64,000 nt of DNA from JALORV01 sp963791235 (lineage in GTDB: Bacteria; Pseudomonadota; Gammaproteobacteria; Burkholderiales; Burkholderiaceae_F): positions 62,001-126,000 of the forward strand of contig CAWBRW010000017.1 in the NCBI GenBank assembly GCA_963791235.1. The letters run 5' to 3'. The notes under the pieces are model-generated. The model did not search any database. It was not told where the DNA came from and saw nothing but the letters and a program-made list of their open reading frames with translations. How positions within the stretch are numbered: the stretch's first letter is position 1; each line of letters opens with the position of its first letter. Below are positions 43,436 to 52,575 of this stretch, piece after piece. Position numbers and translations under genes: made by a program.

Positions 43436-43527
43436 TGCTGCGCGAGGCGCTGCGCCGCTGGCGCGCGCGCAAGCCGGTGCGAGTTCACGGTGCGGACGCG
43501 CGCTTCCTCGGACGGGAAGCAGCGCGA

Positions 43528-44956
43528 ATGAACGCGACCGAAAATTCCTCGACAGTTCGACCCGTGCGGCCGTACGCTGCTGGTCGCGCGCGCACGCGCC
43601 GCGCAGGCGGTCGCGGACGGCTACGACCAGGCAGCGCGTCGACGAGCTGGTCGCGGCCGCCGGCTGGGCCATCCTCGAACCGGCGCGCAACCGCGAGCTC
43701 GCCGAGCTGGCCGTCGCCGACACCGGCATCGGCAACGTCGAGGACAAGGTCCGCAAGAACCACCGCAAGACGCTGGGCCTGCTGCGCGACCTGAAGGGCG
43801 CGCGCTCGGTGGGCGTGATCGCCGAGCATCCGGAGCTGGGCCTGATCGAGATCGCGCGGCCGGTGGGAGTCGTGGCCGCGATCACGCCGTCGACCAATCC
43901 CGCCGCCACGCCTGCGAACAAGATCATCAATGCGCTGAAAGGCGCGCAACGCGGTCATCGTTGCGCCGTCGCCGAAGGGCTGGTCCACCTGCGCGCGGCT
44001 GCTCGAGTTCGTGCATGCCGAGTTCGACCGCATCGGGGCTCCGCGCGACCTCGTGCAGATCGCTGTCGGCGCCGGTGACCAAGGCGGCGACTGCAGAGCT
44101 GATGCGCCAGGCCGATCTGGTCGTGGCGACCGGTTCGCAGGCCAACGTGCGCGCTGCTTACACGAGCGGGACGCCGGCATTCGGCGTCGGCGCCGGCAAC
44201 GTTGCGTCAATCGTCGACGAGACCGCGGACCTGGCGGCGGCGGCGGCGCGCATCCTGCAGTCGAAGACCTTCGACAACGCGACCAGCTGCTCGTCGGAGA
44301 ACAGCGTCGTGCTGCTCGACGCGATCCACGACGCGGCCCTGACAGAGTTGCAGCGCGCGGGAGCGGTGCTGCTCGACGCGGCCGACCGTGCGCGGTTGCA
44401 GGAGTTCATGTGGCCGGACGGAAAGCTCGCCCCGGCCGTCACCGGCCAGTCGGTGGCCGCGATCGCCGCGCGCGCGCGGCTCGCGGCACCGCAGGCTCAC
44501 TCGGCGCGGGCGCTGCTGGTCGAGGAGAGCGGATTCGGTCCCGCGCATCCGTTTTCGGGCGAGAAGCTGAGTCCGGTGCTCGCCGTCTACCGCGCGCGCG
44601 ATTTCGACGATGCGCTCGGTGTCGTCGAGCGCATCTATGCCTACATGGGTGCCGGCCACTCGGTCGGACTGCACACTGCGAGAAGTGAACGCGCGGTCGC
44701 GGCCGGGCTGCGGCTGCCGGTATCGCGCGTGATCGTCAACCAGGCGCACTGCATCGCGACCGGCGGCAGCTTCGACAACGGCCTGCCGTTTTCGCTGTCG
44801 ATGGGCTGCGGCACCTGGGGCCGCAACAACTTCTCCGACAACCTCGGCTACCGCCACTACCTGAACATCACGCGCGTGTCGATGACGATCCCGGAGGTCG
44901 TGCCGACCGATGACGAAGTGCTCGGCGAGTACTTCGCGCGCCACGGTCGCGGCTGA
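43528..44956 (+). CDS. sauS: Acylating aldehyde dehydrogenase, sulfoacetaldehyde dehydrogenase-like (SauS), several frame breaks
   Basis: After about four single-base corrections (near 43567, 43635, 43945 and 44075) the gene encodes about 475 aa, close to the 477 aa of Cupriavidus necator SauS. The family motifs AITPSTNPAATPANKIINAL and VGAGNVASIVDETAD are seen, with the catalytic cysteine in TFDNATSCSSENS. From 44080 onward the frame is clean. SauS reduces sulfoacetyl-CoA to sulfoacetaldehyde with NADPH. The assignment follows from the sauT-like gene six bases downstream and xsc nearby. A related acetaldehyde or succinate semialdehyde dehydrogenase is the main alternative. Confidence 0.7.
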
Positions 44957-44962
44957 CACTCG

Positions 44963-46477
44963 ATGAGGACGGTCCGTGAACTGGTCGACGCCTGCGCTGA
45001 ACGCGCGCCCGATGCGGTATACCTCGTCGCGCCGGAGAGTGGCCGACGGATCAGCTTCGGCGAGCTCGCGGAGTCGTGCCGCGCGGTGCAGGGCTGGCTC
45101 GACCAGCGAGGGATCGCACCGGGTTCGCACGTATCGGTGGTGATGGGCAACGGCCCGGAGACGGTACGCCTGCTGCTCGGCGCGATGTACGGCGGGTACT
45201 GCGTCAATCCGATCAACCTGCTGTCGCAGCCCGAGCAGATGCGCTTCGTGCTCGAGCATGCGGACGCGAAGCTGGTCTGCGTCGCTCCGGAATGGGCCGA
45301 GCGCGTGCGCGCGATGGCGACCTCGATCGCGCGACCGCTCGACATCGTTGTCGTCGATCCGGACGACGATGCGCTGACCGGCGCTGCAGTCGAGTGCGCT
45401 GCGCCGGCCCCAGACCAGCCGGCGCTGCTGATGTACACGTCGGGCACGACCGGCAAGCCCAAGGGCGTGCTGCTGACACAGTCGAGCCTCGCCGCCAATG
45501 CGCAGGCGATCAGCCAGGAACACTTGCTCGGCCCGGATGACCGCGTGACGGCCGTGCTGCCGCTGTATCACATCAACGCGTTCGCCGTGACGATGCTGGC
45601 GCCGCTCGCGCACGGCGGCAGCCTCGTGATGCCGCCGAAGTTCTCGGCCAAGGGATTCTGGCCGATGGTGATCGAGCACGGCTGCACCTGGCTCAACGTG
45701 GTCCCGACGATGATCTCCTATCTGCTCGAGGCCGACACGCCGCCACGCGAGCAGCTGGCGGCAGTGCGCTTCTGTCGCTCGGCCTCCGCAGCGCTTCCGC
45801 CCGAGCATCACCGTGCGTTCGAGGCGAAGTTCGGCATCGGCATCATCGAGACGATGGGACTGACCGAGACCGTGGCGCCCTGCTTCTCCAATCCCATCGA
45901 GCCCGCGCTGCGCAAGGTGGGTTCGGTGGGTCGCGCCTCGGGCTGCGAGGCGGGCGTGGTCGATGCCGCGGGTCAGCCGCTGCCAGACGGCACCGTGGGC
46001 GAGATCGTGATGCGCGGTCCGCAGGTCATGGCCGGCTACTACAAGAATCCCGAGGCGAGTGCGGCGGCGTTCTTCACCGGCGGCTGGCTGCGCAGTGGCG
46101 ACCTCGGCTATCGCGACAGCGCCGGCTTCTACTTTGTCACCGGCCGCATCAAGGAACTGATCATCAAGGGCGGGGAGAACATTGCGCCGCGTGAGATTGA
46201 CGAAGTGCTATTGAGGCATCCCGCCGTTCTCGACGCAGCGGCGGTCGGCATCCCGGACCGGCACTACGGCCAGGAAATCATGGCGTGCGTCATCGTTCGT
46301 CAGGGACAGCAATGCACGAAGGACGAGCTGCGCGATTTCTGCGAGCGCGAACTTGGAAGATTCAAGGCTCCGAAGGTGATCCGCTTCGTCGACGAGCTTC
46401 CGCGCGGACCCTCGGGCAAGGTGCAGCGGCTGAAGCTGGCCGAGCTGGCCGACGCCGCTCAGGTGAGTGCAAGGTAG
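44963..46477 (+). CDS. sauT: AMP-forming acyl-CoA ligase, sulfoacetate-CoA ligase-like (SauT)
   Basis: This 504-aa member of the ANL superfamily contains the AMP-binding motif LLMYTSGTTGKPKGVLLT, the A5 motif IIETMGLTETV, the hinge SGDLGYRDSAGFYFVTGRIKE and the late lysine in RGPSGKVQRLKL. SauT activates sulfoacetate to sulfoacetyl-CoA. The sequence alone fits any small-acid CoA ligase (malonyl-CoA or oxalyl-CoA synthetase-like). The specificity is inferred from neighbouring sauS-like and xsc genes. The 3' end overlaps the convergent DUF202 gene by 19 bases. Confidence 0.7.
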   Translation: MRTVRELVDACAERAPDAVYLVAPESGRRISFGELAESCRAVQGWLDQRGIAPGSHVSVVMGNGPETVRLLLGAMYGGYCVNPINLLSQPEQMRFVLEHADAKLVCVAPEWAERVRAMATSIARPLDIVVVDPDDDALTGAAVECAAPAPDQPALLMYTSGTTGKPKGVLLTQSSLAANAQAISQEHLLGPDDRVTAVLPLYHINAFAVTMLAPLAHGGSLVMPPKFSAKGFWPMVIEHGCTWLNVVPTMISYLLEADTPPREQLAAVRFCRSASAALPPEHHRAFEAKFGIGIIETMGLTETVAPCFSNPIEPALRKVGSVGRASGCEAGVVDAAGQPLPDGTVGEIVMRGPQVMAGYYKNPEASAAAFFTGGWLRSGDLGYRDSAGFYFVTGRIKELIIKGGENIAPREIDEVLLRHPAVLDAAAVGIPDRHYGQEIMACVIVRQGQQCTKDELRDFCERELGRFKAPKVIRFVDELPRGPSGKVQRLKLAELADAAQVSAR

Positions 46478-46833
46478 GCTATCAGCGCCGCGCCAAGGCC
46501 AGCGATCAGTACATTGAGCCAGACACCGACTGATGTCCGATAGCCGGGCGGAATCTCCGACGGTTTCAGCGATGCCAACGCGACACGGTACTGCGCGACC
46601 GAAACCAGCGCCGCCGCAACGCCGAGCGCGATGAAGCCAATGCCGATCCAGAACGAGACTCGGTCCTGCGGCGCCACGATTCCTGCACCGGGCGCCTGGG
46701 CGACGAATCGAAGGAAGAGTCCGAAACGCTCGATGACGAAACCGAACGCCATCAGGCTAAGGACCGTGCGGTTCCAGGCGAGGAGCGTGCGCTCGGCGGC
46801 GAAGAGCACCCGCGGATCGTTCAGGTCGGACAT
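46459..46833 (-). CDS. DUF202 (YidH-like) membrane protein
   Basis: This 124-aa protein has three membrane segments and the DUF202 opening DPRVLFAAERTLLAWNRTVLSL. Its function is unknown. It lies just downstream of the third IclR gene on the same strand (7-base gap) and may share its transcript. Confidence 0.8.
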   Translation of the reverse strand: MSDLNDPRVLFAAERTLLAWNRTVLSLMAFGFVIERFGLFLRFVAQAPGAGIVAPQDRVSFWIGIGFIALGVAAALVSVAQYRVALASLKPSEIPPGYRTSVGVWLNVLIAGLGAALIAYLALT

Positions 46834-46840
46834 GGTCTGC

Positions 46841-47677
46841 CTACAAGAGTTCTCGCATGCGCCGTGCGGCGGCTACCAGGCGCGGCAAACGCTTCAGTGC
46901 ATCGTCGAGCGCCAGGCGCGCGGTCGGTGCATGCATCGCGATCGCCGCGCGCAGTACGTTGTCGGGGTCGTACACCGGCACGGCCACCGCGATCAACCCG
47001 GCGATGAACTCCTCGCGATCGGTCGAATAGCCGGTGGCGCGGATTGCATCGCATTCGTGGCGCAAACGGGCCTCGCTCGCGATCGTGTTGGGTGTGCAGG
47101 CTTGCAAACGTGCGTGCGCCATCAGTTCGTCGAACTGCGGCGGCGGCAGGTGCGCGAGAAACAGCTTGCCGCTCGCTGTGCAGTGCAACGGCACATGAGC
47201 ACCGACATCGAGCGTCAGGCGCAGCGGCCAGCGGGCTTCGACGCGGTCGAGGTAGAGCACCTCGGCGCCGTCGAGCGTCGTGAAATTGCACGTCTCCTGC
47301 ACCTCGGCGACGAGCTCTGCAAGCACGCGGTGCCTGAGCGCACGGACGTGGCCGTGATTCAGAGTGATGAACGCCAGTTTGTGCAGTGCGGGGCCGACGA
47401 CGAAGCGGAGCGGATCGACGTCGCGCGCCAGATAGCCCTGCGCCAGCAGGCCGGCGCATTGCCGATGCAGCGTCGCCTTCGGCAGGTTGAGGCGCGCACT
47501 CAGGTCCGCGAGCGACAGCCCGACGCCGGCCTCTGCGATTTCGGTGACGATGCGCAGCGCGCGTTCCGCCGCTGAGCCGCCGGCCGTCGCGTCCGCGACG
47601 GCGTGCGCGGCTCCGGTCCGCGGCGCAGTCCGTTTTACAACCGGAACATTGCGTTCCGCTTTTCTGTGCCTTAGCAT
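46841..47677 (-). CDS. IclR-family regulator, divergent from iseJ-like gene
   Basis: This 278-aa protein has a winged helix (ERALRIVTEIAEAGVGLSL) and effector domain (QETCNFTTLDGAEVLYLDRVE, TASGKLFLAHLP). The ATG at 47677 is the only good start, but one of the two palindromes (47643-47657) lies within its first codons. It is divergent from the GMC dehydrogenase and TRAP genes and is probably their regulator, in the position of IseR in described isethionate clusters. Confidence 0.87.
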   Translation of the reverse strand: MLRHRKAERNVPVVKRTAPRTGAAHAVADATAGGSAAERALRIVTEIAEAGVGLSLADLSARLNLPKATLHRQCAGLLAQGYLARDVDPLRFVVGPALHKLAFITLNHGHVRALRHRVLAELVAEVQETCNFTTLDGAEVLYLDRVEARWPLRLTLDVGAHVPLHCTASGKLFLAHLPPPQFDELMAHARLQACTPNTIASEARLRHECDAIRATGYSTDREEFIAGLIAVAVPVYDPDNVLRAAIAMHAPTARLALDDALKRLPRLVAAARRMRELL

Positions 47678-47705
47678 GGCTTCAAGAAACGGAACGATAC
47701 GTTCC
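47643..47705. promoter_or_regulatory. Twin palindromic operators of the third IclR module
   Basis: Two related 15-base palindromes, GGAACATTGCGTTCC at 47643-47657 and GGAACGATACGTTCC at 47691-47705, share GGAAC and GTTCC arms and start 48 bases apart. IclR proteins bind palindromes of this size, and the pair sits astride the regulator's start, between it and the dehydrogenase gene. Confidence 0.65.
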
Positions 47706-47819
47706 AGCAGTTCGACGCATTATGGACCGCAGCCGCGAAAGCGGGTGCATGCGGCGCTGGTTCGATGCAGCGTCGAACGAAGACGACGCTCGGCGAGGGC
47801 GGACGAGGAGACAATCCGG

Positions 47820-49436
47820 GTGCAGCACCCGCAGTACGACTACATCGTCGTCGGCGCCGGTTCGGCCGGTTGCGTGCTCGCGGCGCGCTTGACCGAAGAC
47901 CCGACGAAGCGCGTGCTGCTGCTCGAAGCTGGGCCGCCCGACCGGTCGCCATGGATCCACTTGCCGATCGGATACGGTAAGACGATGTGGAGCGCCCGCT
48001 ACAACTGGTGCTTCCACACCGATCCCGAACCGAACATGAACGGCAGGCGCGTCTACTGGCCGCGCGGCCGAACGCTTGGCGGCTCCAGTTCCATCAACGG
48101 ACTCATCTACATTCGCGGCCAACGCGAGGACTACGACGACTGGCGCACTCTTGGCAATGTCGGATGGGGCTACGACGATGTGCTGCCGTATTTCATCCGC
48201 AGCGAGCGCAACCAGCGCGGCGCCGATGCCTATCACGGTGACGCCGGTCCGCTCGGCGTCAGCGACATCGGGGCGCGCCATGAACTGATCGAGGCGTTCA
48301 TTGCGGCGGCGGGGCAACTGGGCGTGCCGCGCACCGCCGACTTCAACGGCGCGCGCCAGCAAGGGGCCGGCTATTACCAGCTCACCACGTGGAACGGGCT
48401 GCGCAGCAGCACCGCGACCGCTTACCTCAAGCCCGCTCGCCGCCGCGCCAACCTGCGCATCGAGACCGAAGCGATCGCGACCCGTGTGCTGTTCGAAGGC
48501 GCGCGCGCGGTCGGCGTCAGCTACCTCCGGGGCGGTGTCGAACAGCAGGCGCGCTGCGGCGCCGAGGTCCTGCTGGCCGCCGGCGCGCTGCAGTCGCCGC
48601 AACTGCTGCAGTTATCCGGGATCGGGCCCGCGGCGCTGCTGCGCGAGCACGGCATCTCTGTCGTGCGCGACGCGGCAGGCGTCGGCGCGAACCTGCAGGA
48701 TCACCTGCAGATCCGACTGATCTTCGAGTGCAGTAGACCGATCACGACGAACGACGATCTGCGTTCGCTGTGGGGGCGATTGCGCATCGGCCTGCAGTGG
48801 CTGCTGGCGCGCAGCGGCCCGCTGGCGGTGGGAATCAATCAGGGCGGATGCTTCATGCGTGCGGTCGGCGGGGACGCCACCGGGTCATCACGCCCGGACA
48901 TCCAGTTTCACGTCGCGACGCTATCGGCCGACATGGCGGGCGGACAGGTGCACCCTTACTCCGGCTTCACGGTGTCGGTGTGCCAGCTGCGTCCGGAGTC
49001 GCGTGGCCGAGTGGCGATCCGTACAGCCGACCCGCTGCAGCCGCCGTCGATGCAGGCCAACTACCTTTCGACCGAACTGGATCGCCGCATGGCGGTGGCG
49101 GGCGTGCGCACCGCGCGCGCGATCGCGGGCGCGGATGCGATGCGGCCTTACGTGCGGCGCGAACACATGCCCGGCCCGAAGGCGGAGAACGACAATGCGC
49201 TGCTGGAGTTCGCACGCAACCACGGGGCGACGATCTTCCACCCGTCGGGCACCTGCAGGATGGGCAGAGACACGCTCGCGGTGGTCGATGAGCGGCTGCG
49301 CGTGCACGGCGTGGCGGGGCTGCGCGTGGTGGACTGCTCGGTGATGCCGACGCTGGTTTCCGGTAACACGAACGCCCCCGTCGTGATGATCGCTGAGAAG
49401 GCGGCGGACATGATCAGACAGGATGCGCGGCACTGA
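47820..49436 (+). CDS. iseJ: GMC-family flavoprotein dehydrogenase, candidate isethionate dehydrogenase (IseJ-like)
   Basis: This 538-aa protein has the FAD motif DYIVVGAGSAGCVLAARL, the GMC signature GRTLGGSSSINGLIYIRGQREDYDD, and the catalytic histidine in HPSGTCRMG. In Cupriavidus necator a GMC enzyme, IseJ, oxidises isethionate to sulfoacetaldehyde. Choline dehydrogenase-like enzymes for other alcohols have the same fold, so the substrate is inferred from the TRAP genes that follow, the IclR gene and the xsc gene in the window. The start is the GTG at 47820 with GAGGAG nine bases upstream. Confidence 0.7.
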   Translation: MQHPQYDYIVVGAGSAGCVLAARLTEDPTKRVLLLEAGPPDRSPWIHLPIGYGKTMWSARYNWCFHTDPEPNMNGRRVYWPRGRTLGGSSSINGLIYIRGQREDYDDWRTLGNVGWGYDDVLPYFIRSERNQRGADAYHGDAGPLGVSDIGARHELIEAFIAAAGQLGVPRTADFNGARQQGAGYYQLTTWNGLRSSTATAYLKPARRRANLRIETEAIATRVLFEGARAVGVSYLRGGVEQQARCGAEVLLAAGALQSPQLLQLSGIGPAALLREHGISVVRDAAGVGANLQDHLQIRLIFECSRPITTNDDLRSLWGRLRIGLQWLLARSGPLAVGINQGGCFMRAVGGDATGSSRPDIQFHVATLSADMAGGQVHPYSGFTVSVCQLRPESRGRVAIRTADPLQPPSMQANYLSTELDRRMAVAGVRTARAIAGADAMRPYVRREHMPGPKAENDNALLEFARNHGATIFHPSGTCRMGRDTLAVVDERLRVHGVAGLRVVDCSVMPTLVSGNTNAPVVMIAEKAADMIRQDARH

Positions 49437-49508
49437 AGGCTATTGAAGCAGCGCAATGGTGGAGGCCTCGCGGCCTTTGGAAGTCAACGACGACGACAAG
49501 GAGACAGC

Positions 49509-50636
49509 ATGAGCAAATTGACCAATCCGAACCGACGGCGAGCGTTCGGCGCCGGAGCCGCCGTATTGGCGTCGGCCGCGACGCTCGCACCGCAGGTGCA
49601 CGCGCAGCAGGTGACGCGGCTCAAGATCCAGACCGCGGTGCCGAGTTCGAGCATCTATTTCGACCTGCTGAAGCGCATGGGCGACCGCATCGACCGGATG
49701 TCCAGCGGCCGGCTGAAGTTCGAGATGCTGCCCGATGGGGCGGTGGTTCCGGCCTTCGAGATCTTCGATGCGGTCGACAAGGGCGTCGTCGACGGCGGTT
49801 ATGCCTGGACGCACTACTGGTCGGGCAAGAACACGGCCGCGGGCCTGTTCTCCAATCCAGCGGCGGGCGGTGGCACGGGGATGGACCAGTTGTCGCATGT
49901 GGCGTGGCTGTACCAGGGCGACGGCAACGCGCTCTACAAGAAGTTCTTCAGCGAGGTGCTGAAGGTGAACATCGAGCCCTTCATGGTGCAGCCGATGGGG
50001 CCTGATCCGCTCGGCTGGTTCAAGAACCCGATCGCCTCGCTCGACGACTTCAGGAAGGTGAAGTACCGCAGCCCGCCGGGACTGGTCGGAGAGATCTTCA
50101 AGGAGATGGGCATCGCCGCCGTGGCGATGCCCGGCGGCGAAATCGTGCCGGCGGCACAACGCGGCGTTATCGACGCGGCCGAATGGATCGGGCCGGCGGA
50201 CGACATTGCGCTCGGTTTTCAAACGGTGTTCAAGCATTACTACCTGCAGGGTCTGCACCAGTCGACTGACGTCGGCGAGGTCCTGATCAACAAGGCGGTC
50301 TGGAACAAGCTACCTGCCGACCTGAAGGCGATAGTGGAGACCGCGGCGATGGCCTCGATGACCGACACCTACACCTACAACGTCTTCCGCAACGCGCAGG
50401 CCGTGCAGAGACTGAAGACCGAGTTCAAGGTCACCGTGCACGACACGCCCAAGGACATCTTCCCGGCGTTCATCAAGGCCACGAACACGATCTACGACCG
50501 CGAAGCCTCGAAGAACGCGTTCTTCAAGGAGGTGCTCGACTCGCAGCGCGCATTCGCGAAGATCGTCGTGCCGTACTGGACCAAGATCAATTCGCTTTAT
50601 ACAAACCTCGGCGCAACCTCGCCCTACGCGACCTGA
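49509..50636 (+). CDS. dctP: TRAP transporter substrate-binding protein
   Basis: This 375-aa protein has a leader NRRRAFGAGAAVLASAATLA (possibly Tat) and the TRAP signature in GGEIVPAAQRGVIDAAEWIGP. It binds a substrate in the periplasm for the DctQM pair. The start is the ATG at 49509 with AAGGAG upstream. With the IseJ-like gene it matches the iseKLM arrangement, so isethionate is a fair guess. Confidence 0.9.
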   Translation: MSKLTNPNRRRAFGAGAAVLASAATLAPQVHAQQVTRLKIQTAVPSSSIYFDLLKRMGDRIDRMSSGRLKFEMLPDGAVVPAFEIFDAVDKGVVDGGYAWTHYWSGKNTAAGLFSNPAAGGGTGMDQLSHVAWLYQGDGNALYKKFFSEVLKVNIEPFMVQPMGPDPLGWFKNPIASLDDFRKVKYRSPPGLVGEIFKEMGIAAVAMPGGEIVPAAQRGVIDAAEWIGPADDIALGFQTVFKHYYLQGLHQSTDVGEVLINKAVWNKLPADLKAIVETAAMASMTDTYTYNVFRNAQAVQRLKTEFKVTVHDTPKDIFPAFIKATNTIYDREASKNAFFKEVLDSQRAFAKIVVPYWTKINSLYTNLGATSPYAT

Positions 50637-51193
50637 TGGAGTCGTCCGACTCCGGGCTCGCCAGGCTCGCGCGCCGGCTCGACCAGGTTGCAATCTGGTC
50701 GGGCCGGCTCGCCTGCCTGCTGCTGCTGCCGCTCGTGCTCGGGCTGACCTACGAGGTGGTCGCGCGCTATCTGTTCAACGCCCCAACGAGCTGGGCCTAT
50801 GACATGACGTTCATGGCCTACGGCAGCTTCTTCATGCTCGGAGCCGCGTTCACGCTGCAACGCCTGGGACACGTGCGCACCGACCTTTTGTACGAGCGGT
50901 GGACGCCGCGGCGCCAGGCGACGATCGATCTCGTGTGCTACCTGCTCTTCTTCATGCCCTTCGTCTACGTGCTTGTGGTGACCGGATCCGGCTACTTCTG
51001 GAAGGCGTTTGTGACACGCGAGACTTTCGTCAGCAGTTCCTGGCAGCCCATCACCTGGCCGTTCAAGCTGACGGTTCCACTTGCCGGCGTGCTGCTGTTC
51101 ATACAGGGCGTGGCGGAGCTGCTCCGTTGTGTACACGCGATCCGCACCGGCCGCTGGCCCGCGCGTGAGCACGCAAGCGCGGTGCAGACATGA
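50636..51193 (+). CDS. dctQ: TRAP transporter small membrane subunit
   Basis: This 185-aa protein has four membrane segments and the typical TYEVVARYLFNAPTSWAYDM motif. Its ATG overlaps the dctP stop (TGATG), and its end overlaps dctM by four bases. Confidence 0.9.
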   Translation: MESSDSGLARLARRLDQVAIWSGRLACLLLLPLVLGLTYEVVARYLFNAPTSWAYDMTFMAYGSFFMLGAAFTLQRLGHVRTDLLYERWTPRRQATIDLVCYLLFFMPFVYVLVVTGSGYFWKAFVTRETFVSSSWQPITWPFKLTVPLAGVLLFIQGVAELLRCVHAIRTGRWPAREHASAVQT

Positions 51194-52500
51194 GCAACGA
51201 AGTTCTCGGCATCGCAGCGCTGGGTGTTCTGTTCGCCGTCATCTTCATTGGCTTCCCGATCGCCTTCACGCTTGGTGCGCTGGCTCTGGCAACGGGTTTC
51301 ATCGCGCTGGGCCCGGTCGTGTTCGACCTGGCGTTGCTGCAGATTTCGTCGGTCATGAAGGACACCGTGCTGGCTTCGGTGCCGTTTTTCCTGTTGATGG
51401 GATTCCTGCTCGAACAGTCGGCGCTGGTGGACCGGCTGTTCACCGGCATCCAGCAGCTGCTGGCAGGCGTACGCGGGTCGTTGTACCTGGCGGTACTGAT
51501 CACGGCGACGATATTTGCGGCCGCCACCGGGATCGTCGGCTCCGCGGTCACGCTGCTCGGCGTGATGGCGGGCCCGTCGATGATCAAGAATGGCTACGAC
51601 GCCAAGATGAGTGCCGGCGCAATCACCGCGGGCGGCACGCTCGGCATCCTGATCCCGCCGAGCGTCATGCTGATCGTCATGGGACCGGTCGTGGGTGTGC
51701 CGGCGACCGATCTGTTCGCCGCGGCGGTGCTGCCAGGTTTGCTGCTGTCGGTGATCTTCACTGTCTGGTGCCTGGCGCGCTGCTGGATCAACCCGTCGCT
51801 CGGACCTCCGTTGCCGCCGGAGATGCGGCCCGCGTCGCTCGGGCCGGTGTTTCGCGACCTGGCGCTCGGCGTGGCGCCGGTCGTCGTCGTGATCCTGTCG
51901 ACACTTGGAGTGATCCTCGCCGGCATCGCAACTCCGACCGACGCGGGAGCCGTCGGCTGTTTCGCCACTTTTGTGCTCACGGTCGGCTCCGGCCGGATGA
52001 ACTGGCCGAAGCTGAAGCGCGCCGCCTTCCAGACGCTCGAGGTGTCGAGCATGATCCTGTTGCTGGTGGCGGCTTCGAACCTGTTCGGGTCCGTGTTCTC
52101 GCGGCTGGGAAGCGCCGAGTTCCTGGCGCAGATGCTGACCAGCCTGCAGCTGCCGCCGATGCTGATGTTGATGTTGATCCTGGCGCTGATCTTCGTACTT
52201 GGCTGGCCGCTGGAATGGGTGCCGATCGTGCTGATCGTCGTGCCGATCGTATTGCCGATCGTGCAGGCCGCGAACATCGACCTGATCTGGTTCTGCACGC
52301 TGGTCGCGGTCACGCTGCAGACGGCGTGGCTGTCGCCGCCTGTGGCGCTATCGGCGTACTTCCTGAAAGGCGTCGTGCCTCAGTGGGACTTGAGACAGAT
52401 CTATGCCGGCATGCTGCAGTTCATGATCCTGCAACTCGCGGGTGTCGGTCTGCTCCTGATGTTCCCGAAGCTCGCCACCTGGCTTCCGAGCCTCAACTGA
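51190..52500 (+). CDS. dctM: TRAP transporter large membrane subunit
   Basis: This 436-aa protein has about 12 membrane helices and the TRAP large-subunit signatures ATGIVGSAVTLLGVMAGPSM and GGTLGILIPPSVMLIVMG. It uses a sodium or proton gradient to move the substrate carried by DctP. It is the last gene of the iseJ-like operon. A hairpin CGCGGG, 6 bases, CCCGCG at 52511-52528, without a T-run, follows. Confidence 0.9.
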   Translation: MSNEVLGIAALGVLFAVIFIGFPIAFTLGALALATGFIALGPVVFDLALLQISSVMKDTVLASVPFFLLMGFLLEQSALVDRLFTGIQQLLAGVRGSLYLAVLITATIFAAATGIVGSAVTLLGVMAGPSMIKNGYDAKMSAGAITAGGTLGILIPPSVMLIVMGPVVGVPATDLFAAAVLPGLLLSVIFTVWCLARCWINPSLGPPLPPEMRPASLGPVFRDLALGVAPVVVVILSTLGVILAGIATPTDAGAVGCFATFVLTVGSGRMNWPKLKRAAFQTLEVSSMILLLVAASNLFGSVFSRLGSAEFLAQMLTSLQLPPMLMLMLILALIFVLGWPLEWVPIVLIVVPIVLPIVQAANIDLIWFCTLVAVTLQTAWLSPPVALSAYFLKGVVPQWDLRQIYAGMLQFMILQLAGVGLLLMFPKLATWLPSLN

Positions 52501-52575
52501 CGCGGCGCAGCGCGGGCAACGACCCGCGTCGCCGCGGCATCCGGCTGCCACGGGCTGACATCCGAGGACGCTTGC

